Shown: positions 49,780-58,185 of the stretch, one piece after another
Layout of the letters: every line of letters begins with the position of its first letter
Position numbering within the stretch: position 1 is the stretch's first letter
DNA from: SAR202 cluster bacterium bin22
GTDB taxonomy: Bacteria; Chloroflexota; Dehalococcoidia; Lucifugimonadales; UBA3495
Assembly (NCBI GenBank): GCA_002238505.1
Contig: MPMM01000005.1
Location: 99,656-163,655, forward strand
Direction: 5' to 3'
Length of the DNA: 64,000 nucleotides
The notes under the pieces: generated by a model
Databases searched by the model: none
Seen by the model: only the letters and a program-made list of their open reading frames with translations
Told to the model about the DNA's origin: nothing
Translations under genes and position numbers: made by a program

Positions 49780-51204
49780 TCAACTATCCCGAACCTCCGG
49801 CTCCGGCGGATGCCGCCTGTGCCACTCTGTTCTGGCCTGGTATTCGCGGGCGATGGCCAGGCAGACGTTCTCGTCGTAGGCGCGGGACATAAACTGGATG
49901 CCAGTGGGCAGTCCGTCGCCGTCAAACCCGCTGGGTACGGAAGTTGAGGGCAGCCCGCACCCGTTCCCGATGGAACCCATCAGGTCACCGGCCCCGGCGG
50001 AGGTCATGGACCGGCTGCGAAACTCCTCGTCGATAGGCGTGGCCGTATTCATGGCCGTGGGCGCGGCGATGGCATCATATCCGGCCATAACTTCGTCAAC
50101 CTGCTTTGCCATCACTCCCCGCAGGCGCAAGGCCTTGATGTAGTCGGTAGCCAGGACAGCAGGCCGGGCGTAGGGACTGCGCCCGTGCCACCCTGTACCC
50201 GAAAGCTCCAGTGGCCCTCCCTCCGCCAGAAAGTCCTCAAATGCGCTGGCCGACTCCACCATCAGGATTACCGACGTCACCTCCACGTAGGGAAACCCGG
50301 GAAACTCCATCTCATCCACGTCTGCCACGTCCCTCAGATTCTCCAGGGCTGCCTCAAAGTTCTCCCTTACCGCATCCGACGCCTCGTCCAGCACACCCCT
50401 GGGAACCCCCACGCGGTAGCGGCGGCCGGGGTTGTACGTCGGGTCGTAGGCAAAAGGCTCGGGCCACGTAGATGGATCGTTGGTGTCGGGACCGGACAGG
50501 GCTTCCAGGACAATACCGCAGTCATCGGCGGTCAGGCACAGGGGGCCCAGCTTGTCCAGCGTCCAGCACAGGGCCATAGCCCCGTACCGGCTTACCCGGC
50601 CGTAGGTGGGACGCAGGCCGGCCAATCCGCAGTTGTTGGCCGGTATCAGGATAGAACCCCACGTCTCCGAACCAATGGCAAAGGGGACCAGGCCAGCCGA
50701 CACCGCCGCGCCGGAACCGCTGGAGGATCCGCCGGTCCAGCGGCCCGTGTCCCAGGGATTCTTTGGAGGGCCGGTCAGCGAAGCGTCCGGGTGGATGTAC
50801 CCCATGCCTCCGGCCAGTTCGATCATGGCCAGCTTGCCGGCCAGGGGTGCCCCGGCCGCCTCCAGCCGGACAACCACGGTAGCGTCGTGGTCGAACTGCT
50901 GATCCCGGAAGGGCGCCGCGCCCCAGGTGGTGGGAATGCCGCCGCCGGTGGCCAGCAGGTCCTTGGCCCCCCAGGGAATGCCGTGCAGCAGGCCCCTGCC
51001 GCGACCCGCCGCAATCTCCGCCTGGGCCTGTCGGGCAGTCTGAAAAGCCCGTTCGGCGGTCAGGGTCACCAGGGAGTTGTAGTGGGGGCCATACCGTTCC
51101 AGCCGGTCCAGGAAAGTCTGAGTCAACTCGACAGGAGAAACCTCTTTGCCAGCGATAAGGCCAGCCAGCTCCCGAATTGGCTTGAAGGTGAAGGCGTCGG
51201 GCAT
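49780..51204 (-). CDS. Amidase (amidase signature family)
   Basis: A 474-residue amidase-signature hydrolase. The catalytic Lys is in GIPWGAKDLLA, the cis-Ser in GGSSSGSGAAVSAG, and the nucleophile Ser in GSETWGSILIPANNCGLAGLRPTYGRVS. The variant ETWGSI motif marks a subgroup different from GatA. GGGGAG is 5 bases before the ATG at 51204; the longer frame from 51249 is unlikely. A small AtzG/GatC-like gene lies upstream at 51914-52123, but an AT-richer gene separates them. The substrate is unknown (aryl or alkyl amide, or carbamate). Confidence 0.9.
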   Translation of the reverse strand: MPDAFTFKPIRELAGLIAGKEVSPVELTQTFLDRLERYGPHYNSLVTLTAERAFQTARQAQAEIAAGRGRGLLHGIPWGAKDLLATGGGIPTTWGAAPFRDQQFDHDATVVVRLEAAGAPLAGKLAMIELAGGMGYIHPDASLTGPPKNPWDTGRWTGGSSSGSGAAVSAGLVPFAIGSETWGSILIPANNCGLAGLRPTYGRVSRYGAMALCWTLDKLGPLCLTADDCGIVLEALSGPDTNDPSTWPEPFAYDPTYNPGRRYRVGVPRGVLDEASDAVRENFEAALENLRDVADVDEMEFPGFPYVEVTSVILMVESASAFEDFLAEGGPLELSGTGWHGRSPYARPAVLATDYIKALRLRGVMAKQVDEVMAGYDAIAAPTAMNTATPIDEEFRSRSMTSAGAGDLMGSIGNGCGLPSTSVPSGFDGDGLPTGIQFMSRAYDENVCLAIAREYQARTEWHRRHPPEPEVRDS

Positions 51205-51356
51205 GAGAACTCCCCTAAAATGGTGCTGGTCTAGAGCAAATCCGAGCAAGCTGAATGGCCGATTAAGTTGAACGCGAAATGAGCCATCAGCTTTTGATTA
51301 GGCTTTCCTCTTGTGTTGATAACCAATCATAGTGATCATAGTTGGGAGGCCGTAAA

Positions 51357-51791
51357 TCAACCGGAATGGTCGTTGTTTGGAGGTGTGAATGGACTTTCAA
51401 TGAACTTATCATCTAATTCATACAGAGGGATTTCAGCGGCAATCGCCATAGACTTCACTAAGGCAAGAATATTCGGCCTGAGCAGGTTCGGGTGACCCAA
51501 TTCATTGTGCATTCTCTTTAGGTTGAGGGTGACCTCTTCAACATCTGCAAAAACTACCCAAGCCTCATTCAACGCGATAAACGGCTCTCCATCAGTACCT
51601 GTGAATGAACTGGTCAGTCGGTAGCTATAGCCAACAAGGCGGCGTAGCACGTCCCTTCTACGTTCTAGCTCATCTTTCCTCCATTGTTCCTTCTGAAGCA
51701 TCCTGGTTTGACAAACTGCATAGGCCGCTACGCCGACAGCGATGACGGCGGCTAGGGAAGAAACTATTGCTGACAGTAACGTTAGCCACAT
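51357..51791 (-). CDS. Single-helix membrane protein of unknown function, AT-rich
   Basis: A 144-residue protein with an N-terminal transmembrane segment (LLSAIVSSLAAVIAVGVAAYAV) followed by a basic coiled-coil-like helix (EQWRKDELERRRDVLRRLV) and a soluble region. No family is recognised. The gene is visibly richer in A and T than the amidase on one side, and it interrupts the usual neighbouring arrangement of amidase and small partner, which suggests insertion. No ribosome site is strong. Confidence 0.6.
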   Translation of the reverse strand: MWLTLLSAIVSSLAAVIAVGVAAYAVCQTRMLQKEQWRKDELERRRDVLRRLVGYSYRLTSSFTGTDGEPFIALNEAWVVFADVEEVTLNLKRMHNELGHPNLLRPNILALVKSMAIAAEIPLYELDDKFIESPFTPPNNDHSG

Positions 51792-51913
51792 CTAGATGCC
51801 AAGAATCCTTTTTCTCTATCCTTCAAGTGTTAACTGTAACGTCAAAGAGCTGGGTCGGAGCGACACTGCGATGGTTTTGTGTCCCTTGAGGTATCCCGCT
51901 AAAGTAATGGAGA

Positions 51914-52123
51914 CTAATCCCCCCGGAAAGGGGTGAAGGTGGAGAAGGGTTCGACGCCGTTGGTCAGACGGTACTCCCGTATGGGACGGAACACATCCCG
52001 CTGGCCGACGATGGCGTTTCGCACCCCCGCCAACTGCTCGTCAGTCAGGAGGTGCCCGTACTTTTCCTTGACAATGGCGAACAGCAAGTCCTGTTCCAGG
52101 CTGTTATTGGCGTCGGTAGTCAT
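51914..52123 (-). CDS. AtzG/GatC-like small amidase partner
   Basis: A 69-residue protein (KEKYGHLLTDEQLAGVRNAIVGQRDVFRPIREYRLTNGVEPFSTFTP, in two blocks). The pattern of LTDEQL, a central helix with Arg, then REYRLTNGVEP and an F-P ending resembles the small partners of amidase-signature enzymes such as AtzG and GatC-like proteins. GGAGG is 7 bases before the ATG. The amidase is downstream on the same strand beyond an unrelated gene. The pairing is an inference from its sequence and from the second amidase, which has its own small gene directly upstream. Confidence 0.6.
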   Translation of the reverse strand: MTTDANNSLEQDLLFAIVKEKYGHLLTDEQLAGVRNAIVGQRDVFRPIREYRLTNGVEPFSTFTPFRGD

Positions 52124-52237
52124 GGGTGGGCCTCCAACGCATTTGTGAATTTGCCCCCATTCTACTACAGCGTCAACGGGTTGAATTGGGCATACGAATC
52201 AAACCCTGCGGTATCGCATGAATTCTGACTCGGTCCC

Positions 52238-52370
52238 TTCACCCCTTCTGCCGTCTTTCCCGCGCAGGCGGGAATCCAGACTCGCCATCGTATGTTCCCC
52301 ACATTCCCATCACCCCTCCTGCCGTCTTTCCCGCGCAGGCGGGAATCCAGACCCCCATCGTACGTTCCCC
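52238..52370. repeat. Tandem pair of about 71-bp units carrying REP-like stems
   Basis: Two units each contain CCGTCTTTCCCGCGCAGGCG, giving the stem TTCCCGC-GCAG-GCGGGAA, then ATCCAGAC and CCATCGTAYGTTCCCCACA. Stems are at 52257-52274 and 52328-52345. This is a subtype of the stem-loop family found in the MITE-like elements. Confidence 0.75.
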
Positions 52371-52458
52371 ACAACATCCTGCTGACCGTTCCCCGGAAGT
52401 TTCGCCAATTTGGCGCTCATGCGATTGCCCTGGAATCTAACCCACATATATATCTTGA

Positions 52459-52480
52459 TTCTTCGTGTGTCCCTTCGCGG
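52459..52480 (+). repeat. TTCGTGT-type repeat phrase
   Basis: TTCTTCGTGTGTCCCTTCGC, related to the right arm at 1319-1336 and to 41591-41620. It lies just upstream of the CapA-like gene, as the 41591 copy lies upstream of the TPP gene. Confidence 0.5.
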
Positions 52481-52569
52481 CTAAACTGCTGAATGTAAAC
52501 CCCCACCCCAAATCTGCTAAAATGCCCCCACTTAACCTACCCCGGTTCCCACACCGCAAGGAGGCAGCA

Positions 52570-53937
52570 ATGACGACCATTTACGACGCCGAGCGCCGCG
52601 ATATTTCCATCGCCCTGGGCGGCGACGCCATGATTACCCGCCGGATGCGGGCCTTCCAGGAACCCCGCTTCCTCAAGCTGGTGGACATCCTGCGGGGGGC
52701 CGACGTGTCCCTGGTCAACCTGGAAATGCTTTTCCACGACTTCGAGAGCAGCTGGCAGTGGAGCAGCGCCACCTACACCCGCTCCGACCCCCACAACCTG
52801 GACGAACTTAAGTGGATGGGCATCAACGCCGTAACCGCCGCCAACAACCACTCCTTCGACTACTCCGAGGGCGGCTTCCTGACCACCCTGGAGCACTGCC
52901 GCGAGATCGACCTGGCCTACGCCGGCGGTGGCCGCGACCTGGACGAGGCCCGCGCTCCCGCCTACGTGGACTCAGCCCGGGGCCGGGTGGCGGTCATGGG
53001 CGCCACCAGCACCTACAGCGAGCAGTCCCGCGCCGGCGCCGGCCGCCCCGACTTCCGAGGTCGCCCCGGGGTCAACGCCCTCCGCCACGACATTACCCAC
53101 CACGTGCAGCAGGATGTGTTCGACGCCCTGCGCAAGGCCAACCTGGAACTTGGCTACGAGGAAGAGCATGCCTTCCACCGCCACTTCGGCTTCCGGGGCA
53201 ACGAAAACGAACCGGACCACAACACCGAGATAGACTTCCTCGACAACAAGTTCATCCTGGACGAGGAGTACGCCATCCGCACCGCCCTTAATGAAGAGGA
53301 CCGGCTGGGCATTGGCAACTGGATCCGGGGAACGCAGAAGCAGTCGGACTGGCAGGTGTACGGCGTCCATTGCCATGAAAGCGGCCCCGACGGTGACTTC
53401 CACGGGCACTCCCGCCTGTCGCCGCCCCACTTCCTGACGGACTTCGCCCACTGGACCATTGACCAGGGCTGCGCCGCCTTCGTGGGCCACGGCCCCCACT
53501 TCCTGCGGGGCATCGAAATCTACAAGAATCGGCCCATCTTCTACAGCCTGGGCAACTTCATCTTCCAGAACGAAAGCGTCCTGTGGCTGCCCCACGAGGC
53601 CTACCGCCGCTTCGGCCTGGACTTCAACAGCACCCCCGGCGACTACCTGGACCCCCGCTCCGGCAGCGGCACCCGCGCCTTCGCCGCCGACCCGGTCTTC
53701 TGGCAGAGCGTGGTAGCCGTCTGCAACTACGCCGGCGGGGACCTGCGGGAGATTATCCTCTACCCCATCGACATGGGCTTCGGCCGCCCCATCCCCCAGC
53801 GCGGCCGCCCCATACTGGCAGAAGGACCCATAGCCCGCGAAACCCTGACCTGGCTCCAGGAAGTCTCCAAACCCTTCGGCACCGAAATTGCCATAGAGGA
53901 ACAGGACGGGGATCTGGTAGGGGTGATCCGGATTTAA
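52570..53937 (+). CDS. CapA-family metallophosphatase-like protein
   Basis: A 455-residue protein of the CapA (poly-gamma-glutamate capsule) family, with a calcineurin-like fold: SIALGGDAMITRRM, VSLVNLEMLFHDFE, INAVTAANNHSFDYSEGGF, GHGPHFLRGIEIYKNRPIFYSLGNFIF. There is no signal peptide, unlike classical CapA. A middle insert rich in acidic residues (ELGYEEEHAFHRHFGFRGNE) is unusual. The start at 52570 has GGAGG five bases upstream; a longer frame from 52465 crosses it. No capsule genes are nearby, so the function may be an unrelated phosphoesterase. Confidence 0.85.
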   Translation: MTTIYDAERRDISIALGGDAMITRRMRAFQEPRFLKLVDILRGADVSLVNLEMLFHDFESSWQWSSATYTRSDPHNLDELKWMGINAVTAANNHSFDYSEGGFLTTLEHCREIDLAYAGGGRDLDEARAPAYVDSARGRVAVMGATSTYSEQSRAGAGRPDFRGRPGVNALRHDITHHVQQDVFDALRKANLELGYEEEHAFHRHFGFRGNENEPDHNTEIDFLDNKFILDEEYAIRTALNEEDRLGIGNWIRGTQKQSDWQVYGVHCHESGPDGDFHGHSRLSPPHFLTDFAHWTIDQGCAAFVGHGPHFLRGIEIYKNRPIFYSLGNFIFQNESVLWLPHEAYRRFGLDFNSTPGDYLDPRSGSGTRAFAADPVFWQSVVAVCNYAGGDLREIILYPIDMGFGRPIPQRGRPILAEGPIARETLTWLQEVSKPFGTEIAIEEQDGDLVGVIRI

Positions 53938-53959
53938 AGAGAGCTTGGCCCAGAATAAG

Positions 53960-53990
53960 AAGCGCCCGGGATAAGAACTCCCGGGCGCTT
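53960..53990 (+). terminator. Intrinsic terminator after the CapA-like gene
   Basis: Perfect 12-bp stem AAGCGCCCGGGA/TCCCGGGCGCTT with a 7-base loop, followed by TTAATT. It lies 22 bases after the stop codon. Confidence 0.85.
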
Positions 53991-54009
53991 TTAATTGCTG
54001 GGGTTATTC

Positions 54010-54174
54010 AGGGAGTGTCGTCAAAAGTCGACTCTCGTCATTCTGGCGAAGGCCAGAATCCAGAAACGTCTTAATTTTGGATGATAACCTCCGCGATGTA
54101 ACAAGGCTTTGTATTGCAGCGTATTTGCACCCGATTACCAAACGTCAGGAAGGACTGATTTGGCGACACCCCCT
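54010..54174 (+). mobile_element. Full-length MITE-like element (subfamily A)
   Basis: About 165 bp with left repeat AGGGAGTGTCGTCAAA and a right repeat reading AGGGGGTGTCGCCAAA on the minus strand. The stem ATTCTGGC-GAAG-GCCAGAAT is at 54040-54059. The interior is nearly identical to 41288-41453. The last two bases (CT, read AG on minus) form part of the TAG stop of the DUF4276 gene. Confidence 0.85.
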
Positions 54175-54814
54175 AGGCCGACAGAGATTCCAGGCGAGTT
54201 ACCCACGAGTCGAACCGGGGGCATTCCTGCCGAATGGCGCCAAGACCGATGGCTTGGGCTATTTGGGGGCCATCAATTGTCTTAACATAGTCAGGTAGTA
54301 CTTGCATGATGCGTTTGCTGGGAGCGGTGTCGGGATTGTCGTTGATTTCTTCAGGGGACGAGAATTGGGCGCGAACTCTTGCCAATTGCACCAGGACCGA
54401 GTCGTCTGCCCCGGGGACGCTAGCGAATCCATCGACTTGCGCGAATAACAGGCCTTCAAGTTCGTGCTGCTGAACGTAGGAGATTACTTTCCTCTCGTCC
54501 CAATTGCGCTGAATCCTTTTTTCAACCTCTTGAGTAATGGCTTGTTCCAGCTCCCCAACACTTCTGGTTCCCTTATCCCTGAACCCGTAGAAATCCACCA
54601 GCGAAGTCACGAAGTCGAAACGGTGGTAGTTCGACACCATATCCGCGGCCAACCGATCTATCGTTACGTTGCCTCCCACTCCGACACGTCTGGCAGATCT
54701 CCCTAACAGGACCGTGGATGAATAAATTTCTCTGGTTTCCAGGTGTGGGGCAAGGACTTGATTGACAAAAACCCGTTCAGTTAACCCTTCAACGGTAATG
54801 GCAACACGAATCAA
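54173..54814 (-). CDS. DUF4276-family protein, Toprim-like partner of the AAA ATPase
   Basis: A 213-residue protein. The N-terminus IRVAITVEGLTERVFVNQVLAPHL has the EGxTE motif of Toprim-type nucleases and the DUF4276 family; a later VDFYGFRDKG resembles the acidic strand, and ELEGLLFAQVDGFAS the conserved C-terminal part. The start is TTG at 54814, which overlaps the ATPase stop as TTGA, pointing to translational coupling; no ATG gives a better N-terminus. The TAG stop uses two bases of the adjoining MITE-like element. AAA+DUF4276 pairs resemble split OLD-type nucleases and are seen in defence islands, so DNA cleavage during phage infection is a reasonable inference, untested here. Confidence 0.75.
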   Translation of the reverse strand: MIRVAITVEGLTERVFVNQVLAPHLETREIYSSTVLLGRSARRVGVGGNVTIDRLAADMVSNYHRFDFVTSLVDFYGFRDKGTRSVGELEQAITQEVEKRIQRNWDERKVISYVQQHELEGLLFAQVDGFASVPGADDSVLVQLARVRAQFSSPEEINDNPDTAPSKRIMQVLPDYVKTIDGPQIAQAIGLGAIRQECPRFDSWVTRLESLSA

Positions 54815-55953
54815 GGATGCCCACCCAGCACATTCTTCTGCCACAATTCGCCGATCGAAAATTCCTCAAGCCAGACACTGAGATATTCCTCGTTCTGGCG
54901 TGTAATGATCGTTCGCCCTTCCTTTAGCTCCGTTACGAAAATCTCGTTGGGCGCGAATTCGTCAACCAGCAGTGGCGACTGGGTGGCGACTATCACCTGC
55001 CGTTTGCGGGACATTCGCTTGATCATCGCCCCGATCAGCCCCACAGCCGAAGGGTGCAGGCCCAGTTCCGGTTCGTCCAGCAGGATGACGCTGGGCAGCA
55101 TTTCCTCGGGCAGGTTTAGCAGCGTTACCAGGCAGAAGTAGCGCAGGGAGCCATCGGATGTCAGGTGGGCTCCCATAGTCTTGTCCGAATCCCTTGCCTT
55201 CCACCTCAGCATAACCTTGCCGTAGCTCTCTTCCAAATCAAACCGGTCGAAGGTGGGAAGTATGCGATTAACCAGATTGCAGATATAGTCGTACCGCTTG
55301 GGGTCTTCCCGTTCCAGCCCGTAAAGCACGGCCGCCAGGTTGCCGCCATCTGGCAGAAGCCGTGCGCTGTCCGTTACGTCCCAACTTTTCTTAATGTCGG
55401 AGTGGAAGCCAGTGTTATGGAATTGGTGAAACGACCAACCCCCCAGAAAATCCCTGCATTCAATCAAGGCTTCGTCTAGATGTGGACTTCCTGTTTCATT
55501 GCTAGGCTCGCCGTCAGAGTCGAAGGGTAGGATTCCGCTCTCGGAGTCGCGATTGAAGATTATCCGTCCCATAGGTGCCAAAGGTTCAGGTGACGAAAAA
55601 TCTATACTCTCTCTGTCAACGAAAAACCCATCCCCTTGAGTGTAGGAGAGATTGATTACATATGTGCCTCTACTCCGCTTGGCTTTCAGTCCGATTTCAG
55701 ACTCAATGCGAGGGGTTTGTTCACTCCCCCCAAACAACTGGTCGTCCGCTCCGCCGTGCCGCGCCACAAACTCCCCCAGGCGGCGGTAGCGCAGCATCTG
55801 CCGCAGCATTTCCAGGAACAGGAAGACGTTGGATTTGCCGGAACCGTTGGGGCCGATGAGCACAGCGGCATTGGGCAGGTCGGTAAGTTCCACGTCGGCC
55901 AGCGACCGGAAGCCCTTTATCTTGATGGACTCGATCTTGCTTGCCGGTTCCAT
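54811..55953 (-). CDS. AAA_21/OLD-type ABC ATPase
   Basis: A 380-residue ATPase of the RecF/SMC/OLD class. Walker A is GPNGSGKSN at residues 34-42; the Walker B/D-loop is VILLDEPELGLHP with D293 and E294; IVATQSPLLVDEF is the H-loop-like segment. The N-terminal IKIKGFRSLADVEL is typical. No coiled-coil insertion is long enough for an SMC, consistent with the short OLD-type. It starts four bases after the stop of the coxG-like gene and is overlapped by the DUF4276 gene. Composition is intermediate, suggesting acquisition into the cox locus. Confidence 0.85.
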   Translation of the reverse strand: MEPASKIESIKIKGFRSLADVELTDLPNAAVLIGPNGSGKSNVFLFLEMLRQMLRYRRLGEFVARHGGADDQLFGGSEQTPRIESEIGLKAKRSRGTYVINLSYTQGDGFFVDRESIDFSSPEPLAPMGRIIFNRDSESGILPFDSDGEPSNETGSPHLDEALIECRDFLGGWSFHQFHNTGFHSDIKKSWDVTDSARLLPDGGNLAAVLYGLEREDPKRYDYICNLVNRILPTFDRFDLEESYGKVMLRWKARDSDKTMGAHLTSDGSLRYFCLVTLLNLPEEMLPSVILLDEPELGLHPSAVGLIGAMIKRMSRKRQVIVATQSPLLVDEFAPNEIFVTELKEGRTIITRQNEEYLSVWLEEFSIGELWQKNVLGGHP

Positions 55954-55957
55954 CGCG

Positions 55958-56413
55958 TTACCCCGTATCCCCAACCATCCCCGCCAAATTCTTCGCGAAT
56001 TCCTCCACCGTGGCGGCGGCTTTGCGGCGGATTATGGGCTGACCCAGGGTGCCCAGGGCGCCCATGAAGGCGGTGTCGGTGGCTATCGTAAGTTCGGTCT
56101 GGCCGTCGGCGGTGGGGGAAAGCTGCAGAGTCATGGTGGTCTTGACCGAACCGCCAATGCGCCGGTCGGCGGCCTCCAGCAGGAAGTGGGCCTCGCCCTT
56201 TTCCGCATCCTGCGCAGTAATCCGGACCGACCCCGCCAGGTTCACCCGCATGGGACCGGCCTGGGCCTGCAGCGTACCCTTGTATCCGTCCTCGCCGTCA
56301 GCCTCCAGCGTTGACAAGCCCGGCACACAGGGCGCCACCCGGGGCAGGTCCATCACCAGGTTCCACGCCGTATTCCGGTCGGCGGGCACCACGCACCGAT
56401 TCTCCAGCTTCAC
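55958..56413 (-). CDS. coxG: CoxG-like SRPBCC protein
   Basis: A 151-residue carbon monoxide dehydrogenase subunit G-type protein of the START/SRPBCC fold: NRCVVPADRNTAWNLVMDLPRVAPCVPG, RVNLAGSVRI, GGSVKTTMTLQL and a C-terminal helix. In classical cox operons CoxG helps anchor or assemble the enzyme. This one lacks the usual C-terminal membrane helix. It directly follows the FAD-subunit gene and is followed by the AAA ATPase. No large catalytic subunit (coxL) is in the window. Confidence 0.8.
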   Translation of the reverse strand: MKLENRCVVPADRNTAWNLVMDLPRVAPCVPGLSTLEADGEDGYKGTLQAQAGPMRVNLAGSVRITAQDAEKGEAHFLLEAADRRIGGSVKTTMTLQLSPTADGQTELTIATDTAFMGALGTLGQPIIRRKAAATVEEFAKNLAGMVGDTG

Positions 56414-56417
56414 GGCG

Positions 56418-57293
56418 CTACATCATCCCGGCGTTGGTCATGGCCTGGCGGACTGCCCGGCGGGTAAAGACCTCGGCCATTTCCCGCTTGTATTCCGTCG
56501 AACCCCGGTGGTCTTCCAGTGGGTCAACGGCGTCCTGGACCATGGCGGCCGCCGCGCCAATGGTCTCGTCGGTCAGGGGCTGGCCTCGCAGGGAATCCTC
56601 GGCGGCGGTGGCGCGGATGGGCGTCAGCCCCACCGAGCCCAGCACGACGCGGATGTCGCCACAGTTGCCAGCCTCGTCCGGCGTAACCACGGCAGCCACC
56701 GATACGGTCGCGTAGTCGTCAGCGGTGCGGGGCAGGAACTTCAGGTAGGCGGTACCGGCCCCATCCGGCGCGGGCGGCACGACCAGGCCGGTGACTATCT
56801 CGCCGGGCCGTACGTCGGTCTCAAAGTAGTCCACGAACAGTTCCTCCGCAGGAACAACGCGCTCCCCGCCGCTGGCCGAGGACAGTACTACTGAGGCGCC
56901 CAGGGCTATGAGGGACGGCGGCGGGTCCTGGTTGGGGTCGCCGTGAGCCAGGCCGCCGCCCACCGTGGCCATGTTGCGTATGCGGGGCGTGGCGACGTGA
57001 CGGTAAGCCCCGGCCACCAGGGGAATCCGCTCGGACACCAGGGGGTGGTTCTCCACCTGGCGCTGGGTGCAAAGCGCGCCTATACGAACGCTGCCCTCTG
57101 ACGTTTCTTCGATGGAACCCAGTCCGGCGATGCGCCTCAACCCAATGACATGACCCGGCTGGGAGAACCGCTGCTTCATCTGCAATACCAGGGCAGTGCC
57201 TCCCGACATCAGCCGCGCATCATCGCCGTAGTCCGCCAGCAGGGCAAAGGCATGGTCCAGGTCATTAGCCTGGTGAAATTCGAAATCTATCAT
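56418..57293 (-). CDS. coxM: Molybdenum hydroxylase FAD-binding subunit (CoxM-like)
   Basis: A 291-residue medium subunit of the xanthine dehydrogenase/CO dehydrogenase family. FAD-site motifs are ARLMSGGTALVLQMKQR and ATVGGGLAHGDPNQDPPP. The start at 57293 overlaps the coxS stop by four bases (ATGA). The length matches isolated CoxM-type subunits. With CoxS it should pass electrons from a molybdopterin subunit, but that large subunit is absent here. The substrate (CO, aldehyde or heterocycle) therefore cannot be deduced. Confidence 0.9.
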   Translation of the reverse strand: MIDFEFHQANDLDHAFALLADYGDDARLMSGGTALVLQMKQRFSQPGHVIGLRRIAGLGSIEETSEGSVRIGALCTQRQVENHPLVSERIPLVAGAYRHVATPRIRNMATVGGGLAHGDPNQDPPPSLIALGASVVLSSASGGERVVPAEELFVDYFETDVRPGEIVTGLVVPPAPDGAGTAYLKFLPRTADDYATVSVAAVVTPDEAGNCGDIRVVLGSVGLTPIRATAAEDSLRGQPLTDETIGAAAAMVQDAVDPLEDHRGSTEYKREMAEVFTRRAVRQAMTNAGMM

Positions 57294-57781
57294 CTGGCCT
57301 GCCCCCCTTCCTGGGAAGCAGCGGGGCTCATGGCGGCTACCACCGATTCCAGGATTTTGTAGTAGCCGGTGCAGCGGCACAGGTTACCCATCATCCAGTC
57401 CCGAATCTCCTCCTCCGTGGGCTGCGCATAGTCGTCCAGCAGCGCCTTGGCGGCCATCACCTGGCCGGGAGTGCAGATGCCGCACTGGAACCCGCCGTAG
57501 TCAATGAAAGCCTGCTGCACCGGGTGGAGCCTCCCGTCCTGGGCCAGCCCTTCGATGGTGGTGATTTCCGACCCCTCGACAGCCGCGGCCAGCGTGATGC
57601 AGGAAGCCACCATTTCCCCGTCCACCAGGACAGTGCAGGCGCCGCACACGCCGACGCTGCAACCCTCCTTGGTGCCAGTAAGTCCCAGGTCGTACCGGAG
57701 CAGGTCCACCAGCAGGCGGCGGGCCGGGGCTTCAACTTCCCGGTCCTCGCCATTAACTTTCAAATTCATGAGTTGGGGCAT
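57290..57781 (-). CDS. coxS: Molybdenum hydroxylase [2Fe-2S] subunit (CoxS-like)
   Basis: A 163-residue small subunit with both [2Fe-2S] sites: the plant-type ferredoxin motif GCSVGVCGACTVLVDGE and the four-helix motif CGICTPGQVM...GNLCRCTGYYKIL. Starts at 57781 and at 57769 are possible; the first is used. It begins the minus-strand cox cluster (S, M, G) and lies after a noncoding region with a MITE-like element at 57961-58125. The large subunit gene normally follows M, where the ATPase lies instead. Confidence 0.92.
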   Translation of the reverse strand: MPQLMNLKVNGEDREVEAPARRLLVDLLRYDLGLTGTKEGCSVGVCGACTVLVDGEMVASCITLAAAVEGSEITTIEGLAQDGRLHPVQQAFIDYGGFQCGICTPGQVMAAKALLDDYAQPTEEEIRDWMMGNLCRCTGYYKILESVVAAMSPAASQEGGQAR

Positions 57782-57960
57782 AGTTCGTTTTCCTCTGTCT
57801 AATCGCCTTTGCGAATCCGAAAATATACGTTGCAACCCCTTGGGGATCGCACTTCCCATACTATAGCACGCTCTCTAAGGCGGGCAAGTTTGGGCAAACC
57901 GGCCAGAGCCGATACGGCGGGCCCAGCAATTGGTTTGACATGGTTGCCTTGGTGGCGCCC

Positions 57961-58125
57961 AGGGATTATCGCCAAAAGCCGATTCCCGTCATTCTGGCGA
58001 AAGCCAGAATCCAGAGCCGTCGTATGAATGGGTGATACGCGCAACGACATACCAGGACTCTGGTATATCGCCTGTTTACACCCGATACCCAACCGGCAGT
58101 AATGGCTAATTTGACGACACTCCCT
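57961..58125 (+). mobile_element. Full-length MITE-like element (subfamily B)
   Basis: About 165 bp. The left repeat AGGGATTATCGCCAAA is diverged; the right end TTTGACGACACTCCCT matches the consensus exactly. The stem ATTCTGGC-GAAA-GCCAGAAT is at 57991-58010. A second stem ATACCAG-GACT-CTGGTAT lies inside. Its interior resembles 59687-59824 more than the subfamily A copies. Confidence 0.8.
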
Positions 58126-58185
58126 GCGGCCCTGGTTACTGGGGCGGTTGAACTTTTGCCTCGGGGCGATTACAGTCAAGGCAAG

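Noticed and set aside
58102..58185. Earlier start for the membrane protein at 58186
   Set aside because: The extra residues are coded by the MITE-like element and carry no family signal.
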